From Raphanus sativus (lineage: Eukaryota > Streptophyta > Magnoliopsida > Brassicales > Brassicaceae), in contig NC_079515.1 in assembly GCF_000801105.2 (NCBI RefSeq), positions 29,845,407-29,909,406 of the forward strand: a DNA stretch of 64,000 bases, in the 5' to 3' direction. The notes below the pieces were generated by a model. The model did not search any database and was not told the origin of the DNA. It saw only the letters and a list, made by a program, of their open reading frames with translations. A program made the translations under genes and the position numbers. Shown here in pieces: positions 49,001 to 60,234 of the stretch (within the stretch, counting starts at the first letter, position 1; the number at the start of each line of letters is the position of its first letter).

Positions 49001-50090
49001 ATTTATAAATTCTTGTTACAGCTGCTAAGAGAAAGATAATGTTGGAGGAGATCGAACGCGAATTTGAAGGTAAACTTCAAGATTCTACTAATTAAGCAAT
49101 ATAATAGTTTGACAATGTCTGATTTCACCTCTCTTGTTCTCTGCAGAAGCTAAGAGTGGAATGAAACAGAGCAGTTCCATTACACCAGAGTTTCTTGGAC
49201 TAGGACAGTCAGGTGTCTGTGGCTGTTTTAATCAAGACAATGCTGGTTTAAAGCAAGACGAAGTTGCTTCAATCTCTATATCAACAAAATATAGCATAGA
49301 AGATATCTTATCAGAAGAATCCGAACTCCAGGTTTTAATTCACTGACCTTTCTTGAGCAGCAAGAAACAAATCACAACCTAATCTCAAAAGTCTTTGCAG
49401 GGAACAGAGACTTCTTCTAGTCTCACTAAGTCTTTGACTCAACTAGTTGAGAACCACAGGAAGGAGAAGGAATCTCATAGAAGTGTTGTCACTTCATCAT
49501 CCACAAGTGAATCAGCAGCCACGTCAGAGACTGTAGAGAGCCTTAGGGCTAAACTGAAAGAGTTTCGTGGCTTAACCGCTCGTCAGCTCGTGACACGTCA
49601 AGACTTTGATAAGATTCTCGTCATGGCTGCAGCTTTCGAAGAGCTAAGCTCAGCTCCCATCAGTTACATTTCTAGGTTAGCTAAGTACAGAAACGTCATA
49701 ACACAAGGACTCGAGGCTTCCGAGAGAGTCCACATCGCAAAGGCACGGGCTACGATGCTCAAAGAGACGGCCACCGAGAAGCAGACCTTCGTGGACGCTA
49801 ACTTCGAGGAGGCTAAAAGGCTTGCGCAGAGAGGAGACGCGTTGTACGTTAGAATCTTTGCGATCAAGAAACTGTTGAAGAAGCTTGAGACAGAGAGAGA
49901 AGCTGTCGATGTGGAGTTTAAGAAGGTTGTGAAAGGTCTTTCTCATTTTCTTGTTGATGCTTCAGAGGCTTATGAGGAGTATCATGGAGCTGTGAGGAAG
50001 GCGAAAGAGGAGCAAGCGGCTGAGGAGTTTGCGAGAGAGGCGATGGAGAGTGCACAGATCATATGGGTTAAGTTTCTTAGTTCTCTTTAG
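46012..50090 (+). CDS. TSA1: TSA1/NAI2-type ER-body EFE-repeat protein
   Basis: 23 exons give 716 residues with all phases joining: 46012-46101, 46181-46238, 46316-46357, 46445-46569, 46671-46740, 46910-46981, 47095-47142, 47233-47289, 47377-47424, 47543-47611, 47700-47747, 47843-47911, 47988-48035, 48128-48196, 48269-48316, 48390-48449, 48531-48578, 48659-48709, 48754-48801, 48887-48946, 49022-49069, 49147-49331, 49401-50090. A signal peptide (NFLVLSLSLCLVLSSFHDVS) is followed by an acidic region. Then eight exact 48-nt exons each encode a unit like AKRKSMLEEIEREFE, alternating with 51-69-nt exons. The C-terminal 230 residues are helical and charged, as in TSA1/NAI2. Arabidopsis TSA1 (At1g52410) was found as a TONSOKU-associating protein, and with NAI2 it is needed for ER bodies. 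Next to BGLU18, a cargo of those bodies, an ER-body role is the natural inference. Confidence 0.9.
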
Positions 50091-50210
50091 AGAACAGTTG
50101 AGATTCTTGGTTGTGTTTAGAGACAATGTGGAGGTCTTGTTTGTTCTTGTTCTGTATTTTGTGTTGATGTTTTGTTTCAGACTTTGTGTGTTGGTTATGT
50201 CAGGAGAGAG

Positions 50211-50575
50211 ATTGGAGATAGACACTAAAATAAATAATGTTTCTTTTCAGATTTTCAAATAAAATAAGATTTCAATAAATCATATGTAAATTAGATAATG
50301 ATACATAAGTCTAATTCATACTCCTAACAGGATTGGAGATAGAGAGGAAAACAAATAATGTCTTAAGATTTCTAATAAATTAGCTTTTCAAAAAATTAAA
50401 AATATATTAGATCCTGATATGTAACTCAAATTTATACTTCTTTTTGGATATGGTTGGAGATAGAAACGAAAACAAGTAATGTTTTTTTTTCTTCTGATTT
50501 CTATTAAAAATAAGTTTCCAAAAATCCATAAAAAAATCCATACTCCTGATATATATTTCAAATTCATACCCCAAA
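50211..50575. repeat. Three-copy repeat of about 121 bp after TSA1
   Basis: Units start with TTGGAGATAGA at about 50212, 50333 and 50454. Each goes on through ACAAATAATGT, a GATTTCTAATAAA-like segment and an ATCCTGATATGTA-like segment with TTCATACTCCT. The copies have diverged by substitutions and small indels. The array starts about 120 bp after the TSA1 stop, so it probably lies in its 3' UTR or terminator. Confidence 0.75.
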
Positions 50576-51693
50576 ATAATTCAAAGAACCCTAATCAAAA
50601 TCGATAACTATTATTGATTATACACTAAATATATATATATATATATATATATCTTATGAATACATTTATCTTATTTTTCGTCTTTATTAATACCTTTTCT
50701 GTTTATTTCATTATGTTAATTTTAAAAAATTCATTGATGAGGATGTCCTAAAAATTTAACCAGTTGTAATTAGTTTAGTATTTAAAAGAAACCTAAAATT
50801 TAATAACCTATACTAATCATAATTAAATAATAACAATTTATATTGAGAAATTCTTTTATTTTTGGACAAAAAGAGAAATTCTTTTTAAGTATCCAACCAA
50901 CGGAGGAGAAAGGAACAAAAAAAAAAAGAAAGACCCAATCCCGATGGTTATTAATAAAAAATAATAATTAAGGAGATAAAGGTAAGTAATTGAAAAAGGA
51001 AACAACAAGTGGCTAATTATATATAGACATAGTAAACAAATTAGAAGCAGACCACTCCTCCGCTCTCTCTGCTTCCTCTTCTGCGGTAAATCTCTCAGCT
51101 CCGAAGACGAGGACCAAGACTAGTAGAAAAGGTAAGCTTCTCTCTCTGTTCTCGTCTCTTTCTACTTCGTCTTCACTACTCTTCCGATCATTGACTTCAG
51201 GCTTGCTTCGTGTTTATAATCACAGATTGCTGCGCGTCAATTAGCTCTCTGCGTTTATCCAACTTGGGAAGCTCTCATACAATTAGCGTGTGTATTCATC
51301 GGATCCATACTCAGCTTCTGGTAAGTTTTAACTGACAATCGATCCTAATTAATTATCTGAGAATTTGTGCTGAGTTTTCTCCAGATTTAGTTTTGAGAGA
51401 TACCTAAATGCAGCTCAACGGAGCGGGTTTAGATCTAAATTGTCAACTGCTTTTAACCTTCTTCTAGTATTAGAGAGTTTGATGATCTTGATTTAGAAGA
51501 GTAGACTTACTTCTATTATATCAATCTTTGCTAAATCGTATATCTAGAAGTTCCTATATATATCTACAAATATCAAGTGAATAATATTAATTCAGTTACT
51601 GATTATTGCATCATTGTCTTCTTATAGGTTGCTGGCTCGCGGATTTGATTGTTTTCATTGTCTTTTATGGGATTGTAACCCTTACTTTACATC
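50576..51693. other. TSA1 3' flank and GT4 gene leader
   Basis: AT-rich DNA with an (AT)n run at 50629-50653. From about 51050 a CT-rich leader begins. Donor-like GTAAGC at 51132 and GTAAGTTTT at 51321 suggest 5' UTR introns of the GT4 gene. No other gene is seen. Confidence 0.45.
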
Positions 51694-54095
51694 ATGGACG
51701 AGGTTCGTTTGTCGCCGCTGAGGCAGATAAGCGTTAAGTCTTCTTCACTCTCTGGGAGGTCTACTCCAAGGGGTTCACCTAGAGTTCATTCCGCTAGAAC
51801 TCCTCGTAGAGAGGCCAGATCTGGTGGTGGTGGTGGTGCGGTCCAGTGGTTTCGTAGTAGCCGCCTCGTCTACTGGCTGCTTTTGATTACTCTTTGGACC
51901 TATCTTGGCTTCTACGTCCAGTCTAGGTGGGCGCATGATAACGAAAACAAGGTTGAGTTTTTACGGTTTGGAGGCAAGCTGAGAAAGGATGTTGTTGCCG
52001 TAAATGTGGAGAAGAGCAAAGGGATGATGATGGGTTCCGTTGCTAACGAGACTTCCGATGCTTTGTCGAGTGTTGCTGTTAAAGATGATGCTGGTGTGAG
52101 TAAGAGGACGGATGTTAGCCTGAGCAAGAAAGATGACGTGGCTTCTCGGCGGAGCTTGAGTTCTAGGCGGAAGCCGAGGAAAGCTAGCCGGAGTTCACGT
52201 GGTAAGCAGAAGGCGACCAAAGTGGTTGCTGAGAGTAAGGTTTTGGAGGATGAGCAAGATCCACAGCTTCCGATGACAAACGCTACTTATGGTAACCTTC
52301 TTGGTCCTTTCGGATCTCTGGAGGATAAAGTTCTTGAGTGGAGCCCGCATAGACGGTCTGGGACTTGCGACAGGAAATCAGATTTTAAACGCCTTGTTTG
52401 GTCGAGGAGATTCGTCTTGCTTTTTCACGAGCTCTCCATGACTGGCGCTCCTATTTCGATGATGGAGATGGCTTCGGAGCTTTTGAGCTGTGGTGCAACC
52501 GTCAGTGCGGTGGTTCTCAGCAGGAGAGGTGGATTGATGCAAGAGCTCAATAGGAGAAGGATCAAAGTGGTTGAAGACAAAGGAGAACTCAGCTTCAAGA
52601 CTGCCATGAAAGCAGATTTGATCATCGCAGGATCAGCAGTATGTACCTCATGGATAGGTAATAAAGGATTTCATTATTCGTTACGACTATTATTAATTAA
52701 CCAATCAAACGAAAAGCAGATTCTTTATTAATTGTTTTTCAATTTTCTTGCAGATCAATACATGAATCATCATCCAGCTGGTGGAAGTCAAATAGCTTGG
52801 TGGATAATGGAGAACCGAAGAGAATACTTTGACCGAGCTAAACCAGTGCTTGACCGAGTGAAAATGCTGATTTTTCTATCGGAATCACAGAGCAAACAGT
52901 GGTTAACATGGTGCGAAGAGGAGCATATAAGGCTCAGGTCACAACCAGTGATTGTTCCTCTATCTGTTAACGATGAGCTGGCCTTTGTAGCTGGGATTCC
53001 TTCCTCACTCAACACACCAACACTCTCTCCAGAGAAAATGAGGGAGAAGAGGCAAACACTACGCGAATCAGTCAGAACGGAGTTAGGATTAACAGATGCA
53101 GATATGCTCGTGATGTCGCTTAGCAGCATAAACCCAGGAAAGGGACAACTTCTCCTCCTTGAATCTGTTGCCTTGGCACTTGCTGAGAGAGAGCAAGAAG
53201 CTCATCAGAGGAATCACAAGGGCGCCGCTAGGAAAGAGAAAGTTAACCCCTCTAAGAAACATCGTCTAAGAGGCTCATCTCGGCAGGTGCAAAGTGTTCC
53301 TCTCACACTTGATAATGCGGTGGGAAGACGGAAACAAGAGCTTAGACTTCTTTTGGGATCAGTGGGTTCAAAGAGCAACAAAGTTGAATACGTTAAAGAG
53401 ATGATAAGCTTCTTATCTAGCAACGGAAACTTATCTAAGTCAATCATTTGGACTCCAGCAACCACTCGTGTTGCTTCATTATACTCTGCTGCAGATGTCT
53501 ACGTCACAAACTCCCAGGTAACTAATCCTCCTAAGACCTCACTAACATTATTCTTTTCCAGTATCCGGTTTATGATTTAGATTTTCTGGTTTATCGATTT
53601 GGAACTGAAACCAAGTAGAGCAATTTGTAATCCGGTTTGATTTCGGTTTGGTTTTTGTTTCTGCTCAAAATTTAGGTTCTGATTTCAAATTGGTTTTGGT
53701 TTATTGACAAATGTATGTTTGGTTTTGGATTTTTAGCAATTTCGGTTTGGTTCTTGTTACTTGGAATGTTCACTTTGCCCACATCTTTGGTTCAGGGAGT
53801 TGGTGAAACATTTGGGAGAGTGACGATAGAAGCAATGGCTTATGGACTTGCAGTGGTGGGAACAGATGCAGGAGGAACAAAAGAGATTGTGGAACATAAC
53901 GTGACCGGTCTACTTCACCCAATGGGACGATTGGGTAACAAAGATTTGGCTCACAATCTCTTGTTTCTACTTAGAAACAAAGAGGCAAGGCTACGAATGG
54001 GGATCGAAGGACGAAGAAAGGTTGAGAAGATGTACATGAAGCAACATATGTACAAGCGATTCGTCGACGTTCTTGTCAAATGCATGAGACCATAA
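51694..54095 (+). CDS. Type II membrane glycosyltransferase, GT4/GT-B fold
   Basis: Exons 51694-52657, 52754-53517 and 53796-54095 give 675 residues. A basic, Ser-rich cytosolic head is followed by one transmembrane anchor (residues about 57-75, LVYWLLLITLWTYLGFYV) and a basic stem. A GT-B domain follows, with ELSMTGAPISMMEMASELLS, MSLSSINPGKGQLLLLESVA and the GT4 donor-site signature ETFGRVTIEAMAYGLAVVGT followed by DAGGTKEIVEHNVTG. The anchor topology suggests the Golgi. The closest recalled Arabidopsis genes are At1g52420 and At3g15940, annotated 'UDP-glycosyltransferase superfamily'. The donor and acceptor are unknown. In Arabidopsis the paralogue At3g15940 is likewise next to NAI2 (At3g15950), so the TSA1/NAI2-GT4 pair is an old linkage. 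A basic insert (HQRNHKGAARKEKVNPSKKH) sits within the GT-B domain. Confidence 0.88.
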
Positions 54096-55270
54096 ACACA
54101 ACTTTCATCTTAATATCACAGCCCATTGATTCTTTTACCAACTTGGATTTTTTAGGAGTTATTATTCCGAGGCTCTGAATTAAATTCTCTCTTATAATAA
54201 TATTTCATGCACTGATCTTCGAATCGAAATCATAGTGATGTTTATATGGTCATGACCACAATTACATCTTCTTAGTAACAAGATCATAAGAGCATATGTC
54301 CAATGGAAAGTTCTCCTCTTAGAATTCTAAAAATACATATATGTGTATGTATATATGTATTTTGAGATTTCCAAAGATAGAACTTCCTATTGAGGATGCT
54401 CTAACATGTTGAACGAAGAAATAAATAAATGGATTGTTCTTATCGACCTCAGTGTCAACGTTCAACGCAAGAGACTGAAGAACTTTATGGTCAATTTATG
54501 TATCACCTGTGAACCGGAAAAAACCAATTTATCAAGTTACAAAAAGAAAAGGTCGTAGATAATTTAAGAGTTACTGGAAAAGTAGTTTTTCAATAATAGT
54601 GTAATTAAAACATCTCTTTAATTTAAAAGTTGGACTTATATTTATCAGAAATTTAGGGATGTGAATTTCCGGTGATTATTAAAATTCTTAAATTCTAGTG
54701 TTATTGGTTAGTTGATTCCAAGATTCTTACCAAAATCTAGTGTTATTTAGCATATACTGATTTTAGCAAAAAAAAAATCTAGTGTTATTTATTTTATGAT
54801 TATGTAATAACTTACATTTTTTTTATTATTTTAAAAGTTTAATCTTTAATAATTTTATAATTTTGTCAAACCTAGTATTATTGTTGGGACTTGAATTCTA
54901 AACAATTTTATTCATAAAACAAAACTTCAAATTAAAATCTTGCATATAACTATTAAATTCTTAAAATCATTACACTAACAAATTCTGATAAACTTTTAAA
55001 TATGAATTTTTTTTTTTGCAACTCTTTAGAAATTCAACGAATCTATTCTTCCCAGTACCTGAAATTATACTCTCACTAAGTCTGAATTTTCAATCCCCGA
55101 AAAATCAAAATTTTCCATAACTCATCTTGACAAAAAAAAAAGATTAAATAAAAATAATCAATTTGAGAATTGGCTTTACATGAAAAAAGTACAATAATTT
55201 TTTTTTGAGAGCATACACTAAAATCGGAACCAAAAGCGCGCGAAGACCAAAAACCCTAATATCGCCGAAC
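54096..55270. other. GT4 gene 3' flank and FPG1 promoter
   Basis: AT-rich DNA. A TTCCTATTGAGGATGCTCTAA-like stretch near 54384-54404 is a common Brassicaceae dispersed-repeat motif, but I could not bound an element. The FPG1 leader starts after about 55210. No gene is seen. Confidence 0.4.
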
Positions 55271-57635
55271 ATGCCAGAGCTCCCGGAGGTAGAGGCGGCG
55301 AGGAGAGCGATAGAGGATAACTGTCTCGGGAAGAAGATCAACCGAGTCATCATCGCCGACGACAACAAAGTGATCGATGGAATCTCGCCGTCAGATTTCC
55401 AGAACTCAGTCCTCGGCAAAACCATCGTCTCTGCTCGCAGGAAGGGCAAAAACCTCTGGCTCGAGTTGGATTCTCCGCCCTTCCCTTCTTTCCAATTCGG
55501 TAATTTAAAGGGTTTTTTTTTTTACTTTACAATTTAGGGTTAAAAAGTTTTGACCTTTATGACTTTTGATGCATAAGAAATGAGTGAAAGTGTTAGCCTT
55601 TTATTGATGGTGTTTGTTCAGGTATGGCTGGTGCTATCTATATCAAAGGTGTTGCTGTTACTAAATATAAAAGGTGAAGGGGTTTTGCTGTATACATTGT
55701 CTTAGTACTCAAAGTATCAAAGGAGTTGATTATGTATTTGATTTGTATATAGGTCTGCTGTTAAGGAATCAGAGGAGTGGCCTTCTAAGTACTCAAAGTT
55801 CTTTGTTGAGGTTTTGATAAATTTGGAAAAAGAAAAAAAAAGTCTTTGTTTTTTTTTAATTGATTACTCACTACTTTCTTAATTTTGATTTTTACAGCTT
55901 GATGATGGTTTAGAGCTTTCATTTACTGACAAGAGGAGATTTGCCAAAGTTCGACTTTTAGATAATGTATAACATGCATTAACCCCATATCTTGCTTTTT
56001 TTTCACTAAGTTTGATCTTGCGTTTGCTCAGTGTTGATGTTTGTGTGTGCCATTGCAGCCGGTTTCTGTGCGTCCAATATCTGAGCTTGGTCCTGATGCG
56101 TTGTTGGAGCCTATGACAGTTGATGAATTTGCCAAAAGCTTAGCTAAAAAGAAAATAACCATCAAACCTCTCCTACTTGACCAGGTTCAGAGCTTACTTC
56201 GTTTTTTCTCACTTTCCTCTTGACCTTTATGCTTCTTTCAGCGCTTTCTTGTTTCATGGCAGAGTTTGATTAAGGGTTTTCCTCTTCTTTTGCAGTGTTT
56301 CATTTCAGGTATTGGGAACTGGATCGCTGATGAAGTGCTGTACCAAGTAAGTTTTTGCTTTTAAGCTAATTTAAAAACTTGGGATCAAACGAATCATTTT
56401 TGCAACCACTCATTTGACTCGCAAAGTGTTCTCTTTTCTTTGGAAATTTTGTACATTTTACGACTCAATTTACATGTTGTAGGATTAATGCTCTGCTTGT
56501 CTTCCTCTTTCACAGGCAAGAATCCACCCGTTGCAGACTGCTTCTAGCCTCTCCAAAGAGCAATGTGAAGCCTTGCACACATCCATCAAAGAGGTAAGGC
56601 TCTGACACCAATACCTACAAAACATGGGAATCAAGAACTATCTGTTAACTTAAAAATGATGCATTGTGTATTTGAGATTTAGAGAGCAAACAAAAATAGA
56701 AAAAAAAAACACACATTTGTAGGTCATTAAACATGCGGTTCAAGTCAATGCTGATAGCAAAGAGTTTCCTGTTGAATGGTTATTTCATTTTCGGTGGGGG
56801 AAGAAACCTGGGAAAGTTAATGGTAAGCTTTTTTCATCCACATATGCATAGTTTTGATGAAGAGTCAAACTGGGTTTTTGCAGGTGATAGAAAAAGCTGT
56901 GGAAGTTGATGCAGACAGTAGTCAGTTTCCTAGTAACTGGATTTTTCATGCTAGGGAAGAGAAGCCAGGAAAAGCTTTTGTTGATGGTTTGAACCCGGTT
57001 CATTATAATGTTTGATCTGTTTTGATCTTTCGAAACCTCTCAACTTTAGTTGATAATCCACATAAATGCCATGACAGTGATTTGTGATGCAATTATGTGA
57101 TTGGTAATGAAGTCTGTTTTGGTTATTGCAGGGAAGAAGATTGATTTCATCACTGCTGGTGGAAGGGTAAGTGTGTATCTATGCATTGTTAGTCCACTGT
57201 TGGGTGTTTGATTCATGTGGTGAACTGAAGAATCGTTTATTTTTGTTTGTTTTTTTCCTGTAGACAACAGCTTATGTACCAGAGCTGCAGAAACTCTCTG
57301 GGAAAGATGCGGAGAAAGCAGCCAAGGCTAAACCGGCTAAAAGAGGTGGAAAATCAAAAGAAGACGATGAAGAAGAAGAAGAACAAGAATTGGAGAAAGA
57401 AGATGATAGTGCTAAACCGAAGAATCAAAAACCTAAAGGTCGTGGTAAGAAGCCTGCACTGAAGAGAAAAATAAAAGATAGTGAGGATGAGGACGACGAT
57501 GCTGATGGTGGAGAAGATGATAGTGACGCTGAAGAGAAAGTTGTGAAACCCAGAGGGCGTGGTACAAAGGCTGTGATTAAGAAGAAACCTGAAGAGAAAG
57601 CTGGTAACAAGAAGCCGAAGGGAAGGAAAAGCTAA
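55271..57635 (+). CDS. FPG1: Formamidopyrimidine-DNA glycosylase (FPG1/MMH)
   Basis: The main form has ten exons: 55271-55499, 55622-55673, 55753-55810, 55898-55966, 56059-56184, 56296-56346, 56516-56593, 56723-56822, 57132-57166 and 57264-57635, giving 389 residues. It starts MPELPEVE, with the catalytic Pro2 and Glu3 of Fpg/Nei enzymes. The helix-two-turn-helix region reads CFISGIGNWIADEVLYQARI. The plant form replaces the zinc finger by a zincless finger (KKIDFITAGGRTTAYVPELQ). The C-terminal tail is highly charged, with KPKGRGKK and KPRGRGTK motifs that may bind DNA. The enzyme removes oxidised purines such as FapyG and 8-oxoG in base excision repair. An alternative exon at 56884-56986 can replace 56723-56822 (see separate entry). 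Confidence 0.92.
56884..56986 (+). other. FPG1: Alternative FPG1 exon (MMH-2-type isoform)
   Basis: The block is flanked by a TTTTTGCAG acceptor and a GTTTGAAC donor. It encodes VIEKAVEVDADSSQFPSNWI, then FHAREEKPGKAFVD. It is clearly a diverged duplicate of the preceding exon (VIKHAVQVNADSKEFPVEWL, then FHFRWGKKPGKVN). Both exons begin in phase 0 and end in phase 1, so either can be used. Two FPG/MMH transcripts made by alternative splicing are known in Arabidopsis. Confidence 0.8.
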
Positions 57636-57795
57636 GAGCCCACTGACTAGAAGATGTTTTTTTTTTGTTTTTCTGTTTTCTTCACAAACATAATAACTTG
57701 TTGCTTCTATGTTTGTGATGATCTGCTACTGCTAGCTACTTTAGGTGTAGTAAGGCGTTGTCTCTTACCTTTGACCTTGGTTTTAACTTTGGAAG

Positions 57796-59420
57796 TTAGA
57801 AAAATGATCGGAGGGCAGCAACTACTTTCTCTGGCCTGTAGACAAAAGTTTCAAAACGTAAAAGATATTAATTGGAATAAATGAGAATGTGAAGAAGAGT
57901 AGTATCGTTGCAATACCAGTCTTCCTGAGGCAAATGGCCAGCACCTTCGATGAGTCGAAGCTTAACATTTTGAGGGTTCTGTTTCTCAAACTCCTCTGCT
58001 ATAGACTGAGACAGGTACTTATCAGCTATACCCCAAGCCAGAAGCGTGGGTTTGTCCCAGCTGCCTGATGAAAACCCATTTGCAATTTGACCCAAGGTGT
58101 CTCCGAAGTTGATCTTTTTAGCAGTCTCTAGCAAGGCTGATACACCAGAAACTCACAATGAGACGTCTCTCTTAGATAAAACTCTCATTGAATCATCATC
58201 AAAAGAAACGAGAAAGCTACCAAAACCAGGCCCTCCGCTTGACAAATATGGTAGACGATAGACATCAGCTTTCTCATTCTTCAAGACGTAGCTATAAATT
58301 AAACATATACAAGGTAAAGACCATTGTCCATATGAAGCCGAGGTAAGAGAACACACTCCACAGAAAAGATAATGGTTTAAAGTTTTGATACATACGGGCT
58401 ACCTCCTTCAATGAACCGCTCTGCCAATATAGCATTTTGGCACGTGAATTCACCAAAGAGGGGGATCCTGCATCACAGGACACACGAGTAATGACTGTGA
58501 GACACGCAATCATATTCATTATATGTAGCACGAGGCTGACACAAAGAACTAGCTACTAGCATTTTAGAGTCGAACCTCAGCTGCTTAAACAATCCAGGAA
58601 CTGGGGATGAAACAGTCAACGGAGTATTAAGGATGGCGATTTTCTCAACCTTGCTTGGATTCTTTAACGCCCATGTTAAACCGTAAGAACCCACAAGAAA
58701 GCCCTTGGGAGACCACAGCGAATGCAAAGCATTAAGTCACACGTAACAGTCTCTGACATTGCAGAAATGATATGAAGTACACAGAGATACAAACCTGAAC
58801 AACGAGAAAGAAAGGAGATTTGATCTCCAACGTGTCCAGCAGTTTATCAAACGCCTCATGATACTCTTTCTCTGACCAAAGAAACTTATTAGAAAACAAT
58901 GAGGCCATGTATATAACATGGTAAAAATAACAAGAAACAAACCTGTGTAATTAAAACCATATCCTGGCTGAGGTTTGTCACTGAATCCGAATCCTATCCA
59001 ATCAGGTGCATAGCAATGAAACCCAGCTTTTGTCATCTATCATCCATCACATTGTTGAGAAACACCCATAAAAGATTCAGCTTACTTATAATATATTTTA
59101 ATATTTTTTAAAGAAGTAGAGATTGAGTGTATATGTAGCAGCACCTCAGACATGACAGTACGGTAACTAAAAGACTGAGTTGGAGCTCCATGAAGAAACA
59201 CAACTGTTCCTCTATGACTCTCCTTTGATCCTGTTCGAAAAAAACAAGATTTGATCATTTTCAAACTCTTGTTGAAGCAAAAGACATGACATTAAGGTAG
59301 CTTGTTTTTTGTACCAGTTTCTCTCACAAACCATCTAAGCTTCCCTGATCTGATGGTGGAACCAAACTCCCTTCCCTTATCTTCTGTCCTCTAAAAACAG
59401 AACCAACCAACAACAAACAC

Positions 59421-59489
<69 letters not shown>

Positions 59490-59822
59490 AACTCTCAAGA
59501 ACTCGATCGTCTCAAAGTATTCAAAAAAATTCGATAGGTTCGTGGAACTCACGTAGAGCATCTGACCGACGTTACCGTCTTCGGCAGGAGACTCCGGCAG
59601 CTGGATTGCGCTCCGGCTAGATGGATTGTCCGTGACGAAGCCAAACGGGTTGAAAGATGGATCATCGTCCTCGGGAACATTTCCGCTGCTTCCCTTATCA
59701 GACGTCGCTTTCACGACGGACAAGCGGAGTCTATACGGCGTGGCTCTGATTCTAGAGGCGGTGGATTTTGTCGGAGAGAACGAGTGGAGCAGAGGAAGAG
59801 GAGAGAGCAGAGACAAAGGCAT
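57796..59822 (-). CDS. Chloroplast-targeted alpha/beta-hydrolase
   Basis: Ten exons on the minus strand give 377 residues: 59822-59553, 59390-59315, 59230-59145, 59036-58943, 58871-58795, 58703-58576, 58467-58396, 58291-58221, 58136-57917 and 57835-57796. A Ser/Arg-rich head without acidic residues (MPLSLLSPLPLLHSFSPTKS) looks like a chloroplast transit peptide. The hydrolase fold shows the HGAPTQSFSYR oxyanion loop, DWIGFGFSDKPQPGYGFNYT, the nucleophile region GFLVGSYGLTWAL, the acid region LLAWGIADKYL and the catalytic His in GAGHLPQEDW. It is similar to haloalkane-dehalogenase-like plant hydrolases such as At1g52510; the substrate is unknown. The short last exon (PEKVVAALRSFF) replaces a read-through tail. 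It is convergent with FPG1, with 160 bp between stop codons. Confidence 0.9.
59420..59486. repeat. (AG)n microsatellite in first intron of the hydrolase gene
   Basis: An almost pure run of over 60 bp of AG on the plus strand (CT in the sense strand), between exon 1 and exon 2 of the hydrolase gene, about 30 bp from the exon 2 acceptor. Because it is a CU-rich transcript tract it may act as the polypyrimidine region for splicing. It is likely to vary in length. Confidence 0.95.
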
Positions 59823-60234
59823 TTTCTTCTTTTTTTTTGTTATTCGTCAAGTGTGGGACAAAGCGTATTTTCTCTATTTATATGTCCGTTATCTTTTAAA
59901 CGACATCGTTTTTGCCACATGGATAGTAAAAAATATAAATTTTTTCTTTCGGTGAAACGAAACGGCAACGTTTTAAACAGCACGTGCGTTCCAACCTGTA
60001 CGAAAACCCTAAGATGTCTTGTTCTATGGAGATGCTAGAGTCACCAGTCGAGCCCCAAAACACACCTTCACCGTCAGAAGACTTAACTACCCAACCGCCT
60101 TACAAAACGGTCAATACCCGCGCAAACCTCACTCCCGGGTCGGATCTCCCTTTCTAACCCCAACCGGATCCATCCCGGACTGATCAAGTCTCCCGATTGT
60201 CCTCGGACAAATCAAATAAAGACAACAATTTTCG
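59823..60234. promoter_or_regulatory. Bidirectional promoter, hydrolase and FRS6
   Basis: The two start codons are divergent and only 412 bp apart, so the promoters must share this space. TATTTATA at 59876-59883 may be the TATA box of the hydrolase gene (reverse strand TATAAATA). The FRS6 side has a long leader containing an upstream ORF at 60014-60157. Confidence 0.6.
60014..60157 (+). CDS. Upstream ORF in the FRS6 leader (47 codons)
   Basis: ATG at 60014 (AAGATG) opens a 47-codon frame (MSCSMEMLESPVEPQNTPSP and so on) ending at TAA 60155-60157, 77 nt before the FRS6 start. It contains several in-frame ATGs and is rich in Pro, Glu, Ser and Thr. If the FRS6 transcript starts upstream of 60014, this uORF would be met first and could lower FRS6 translation. 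No recognised protein family. Whether it is translated is unknown. Confidence 0.4.
   Translation: MSCSMEMLESPVEPQNTPSPSEDLTTQPPYKTVNTRANLTPGSDLPF

Noticed and set aside
53715..53795. N-terminal extension of the last GT4 exon
   Set aside because: The segment is a T-rich intron with a clear TTGGTTCAG acceptor at 53795; the family sequence begins at GVGETFGR.
57868..58134. Hydrolase frame ending ..EDWYCNDTTLLHILIYSN
   Set aside because: It reads through a GT donor at 57916. The exon at 57835-57796 restores the family ending WPEKVVAALRSFF with correct phase.
59391..59822. Long frame of the hydrolase first exon running on into Ser-Leu repeats
   Set aside because: The Ser-Leu run is the (AG)n microsatellite read in frame. 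A GT donor at 59552-59551 and a matching acceptor before 59390 show that this part is intron.
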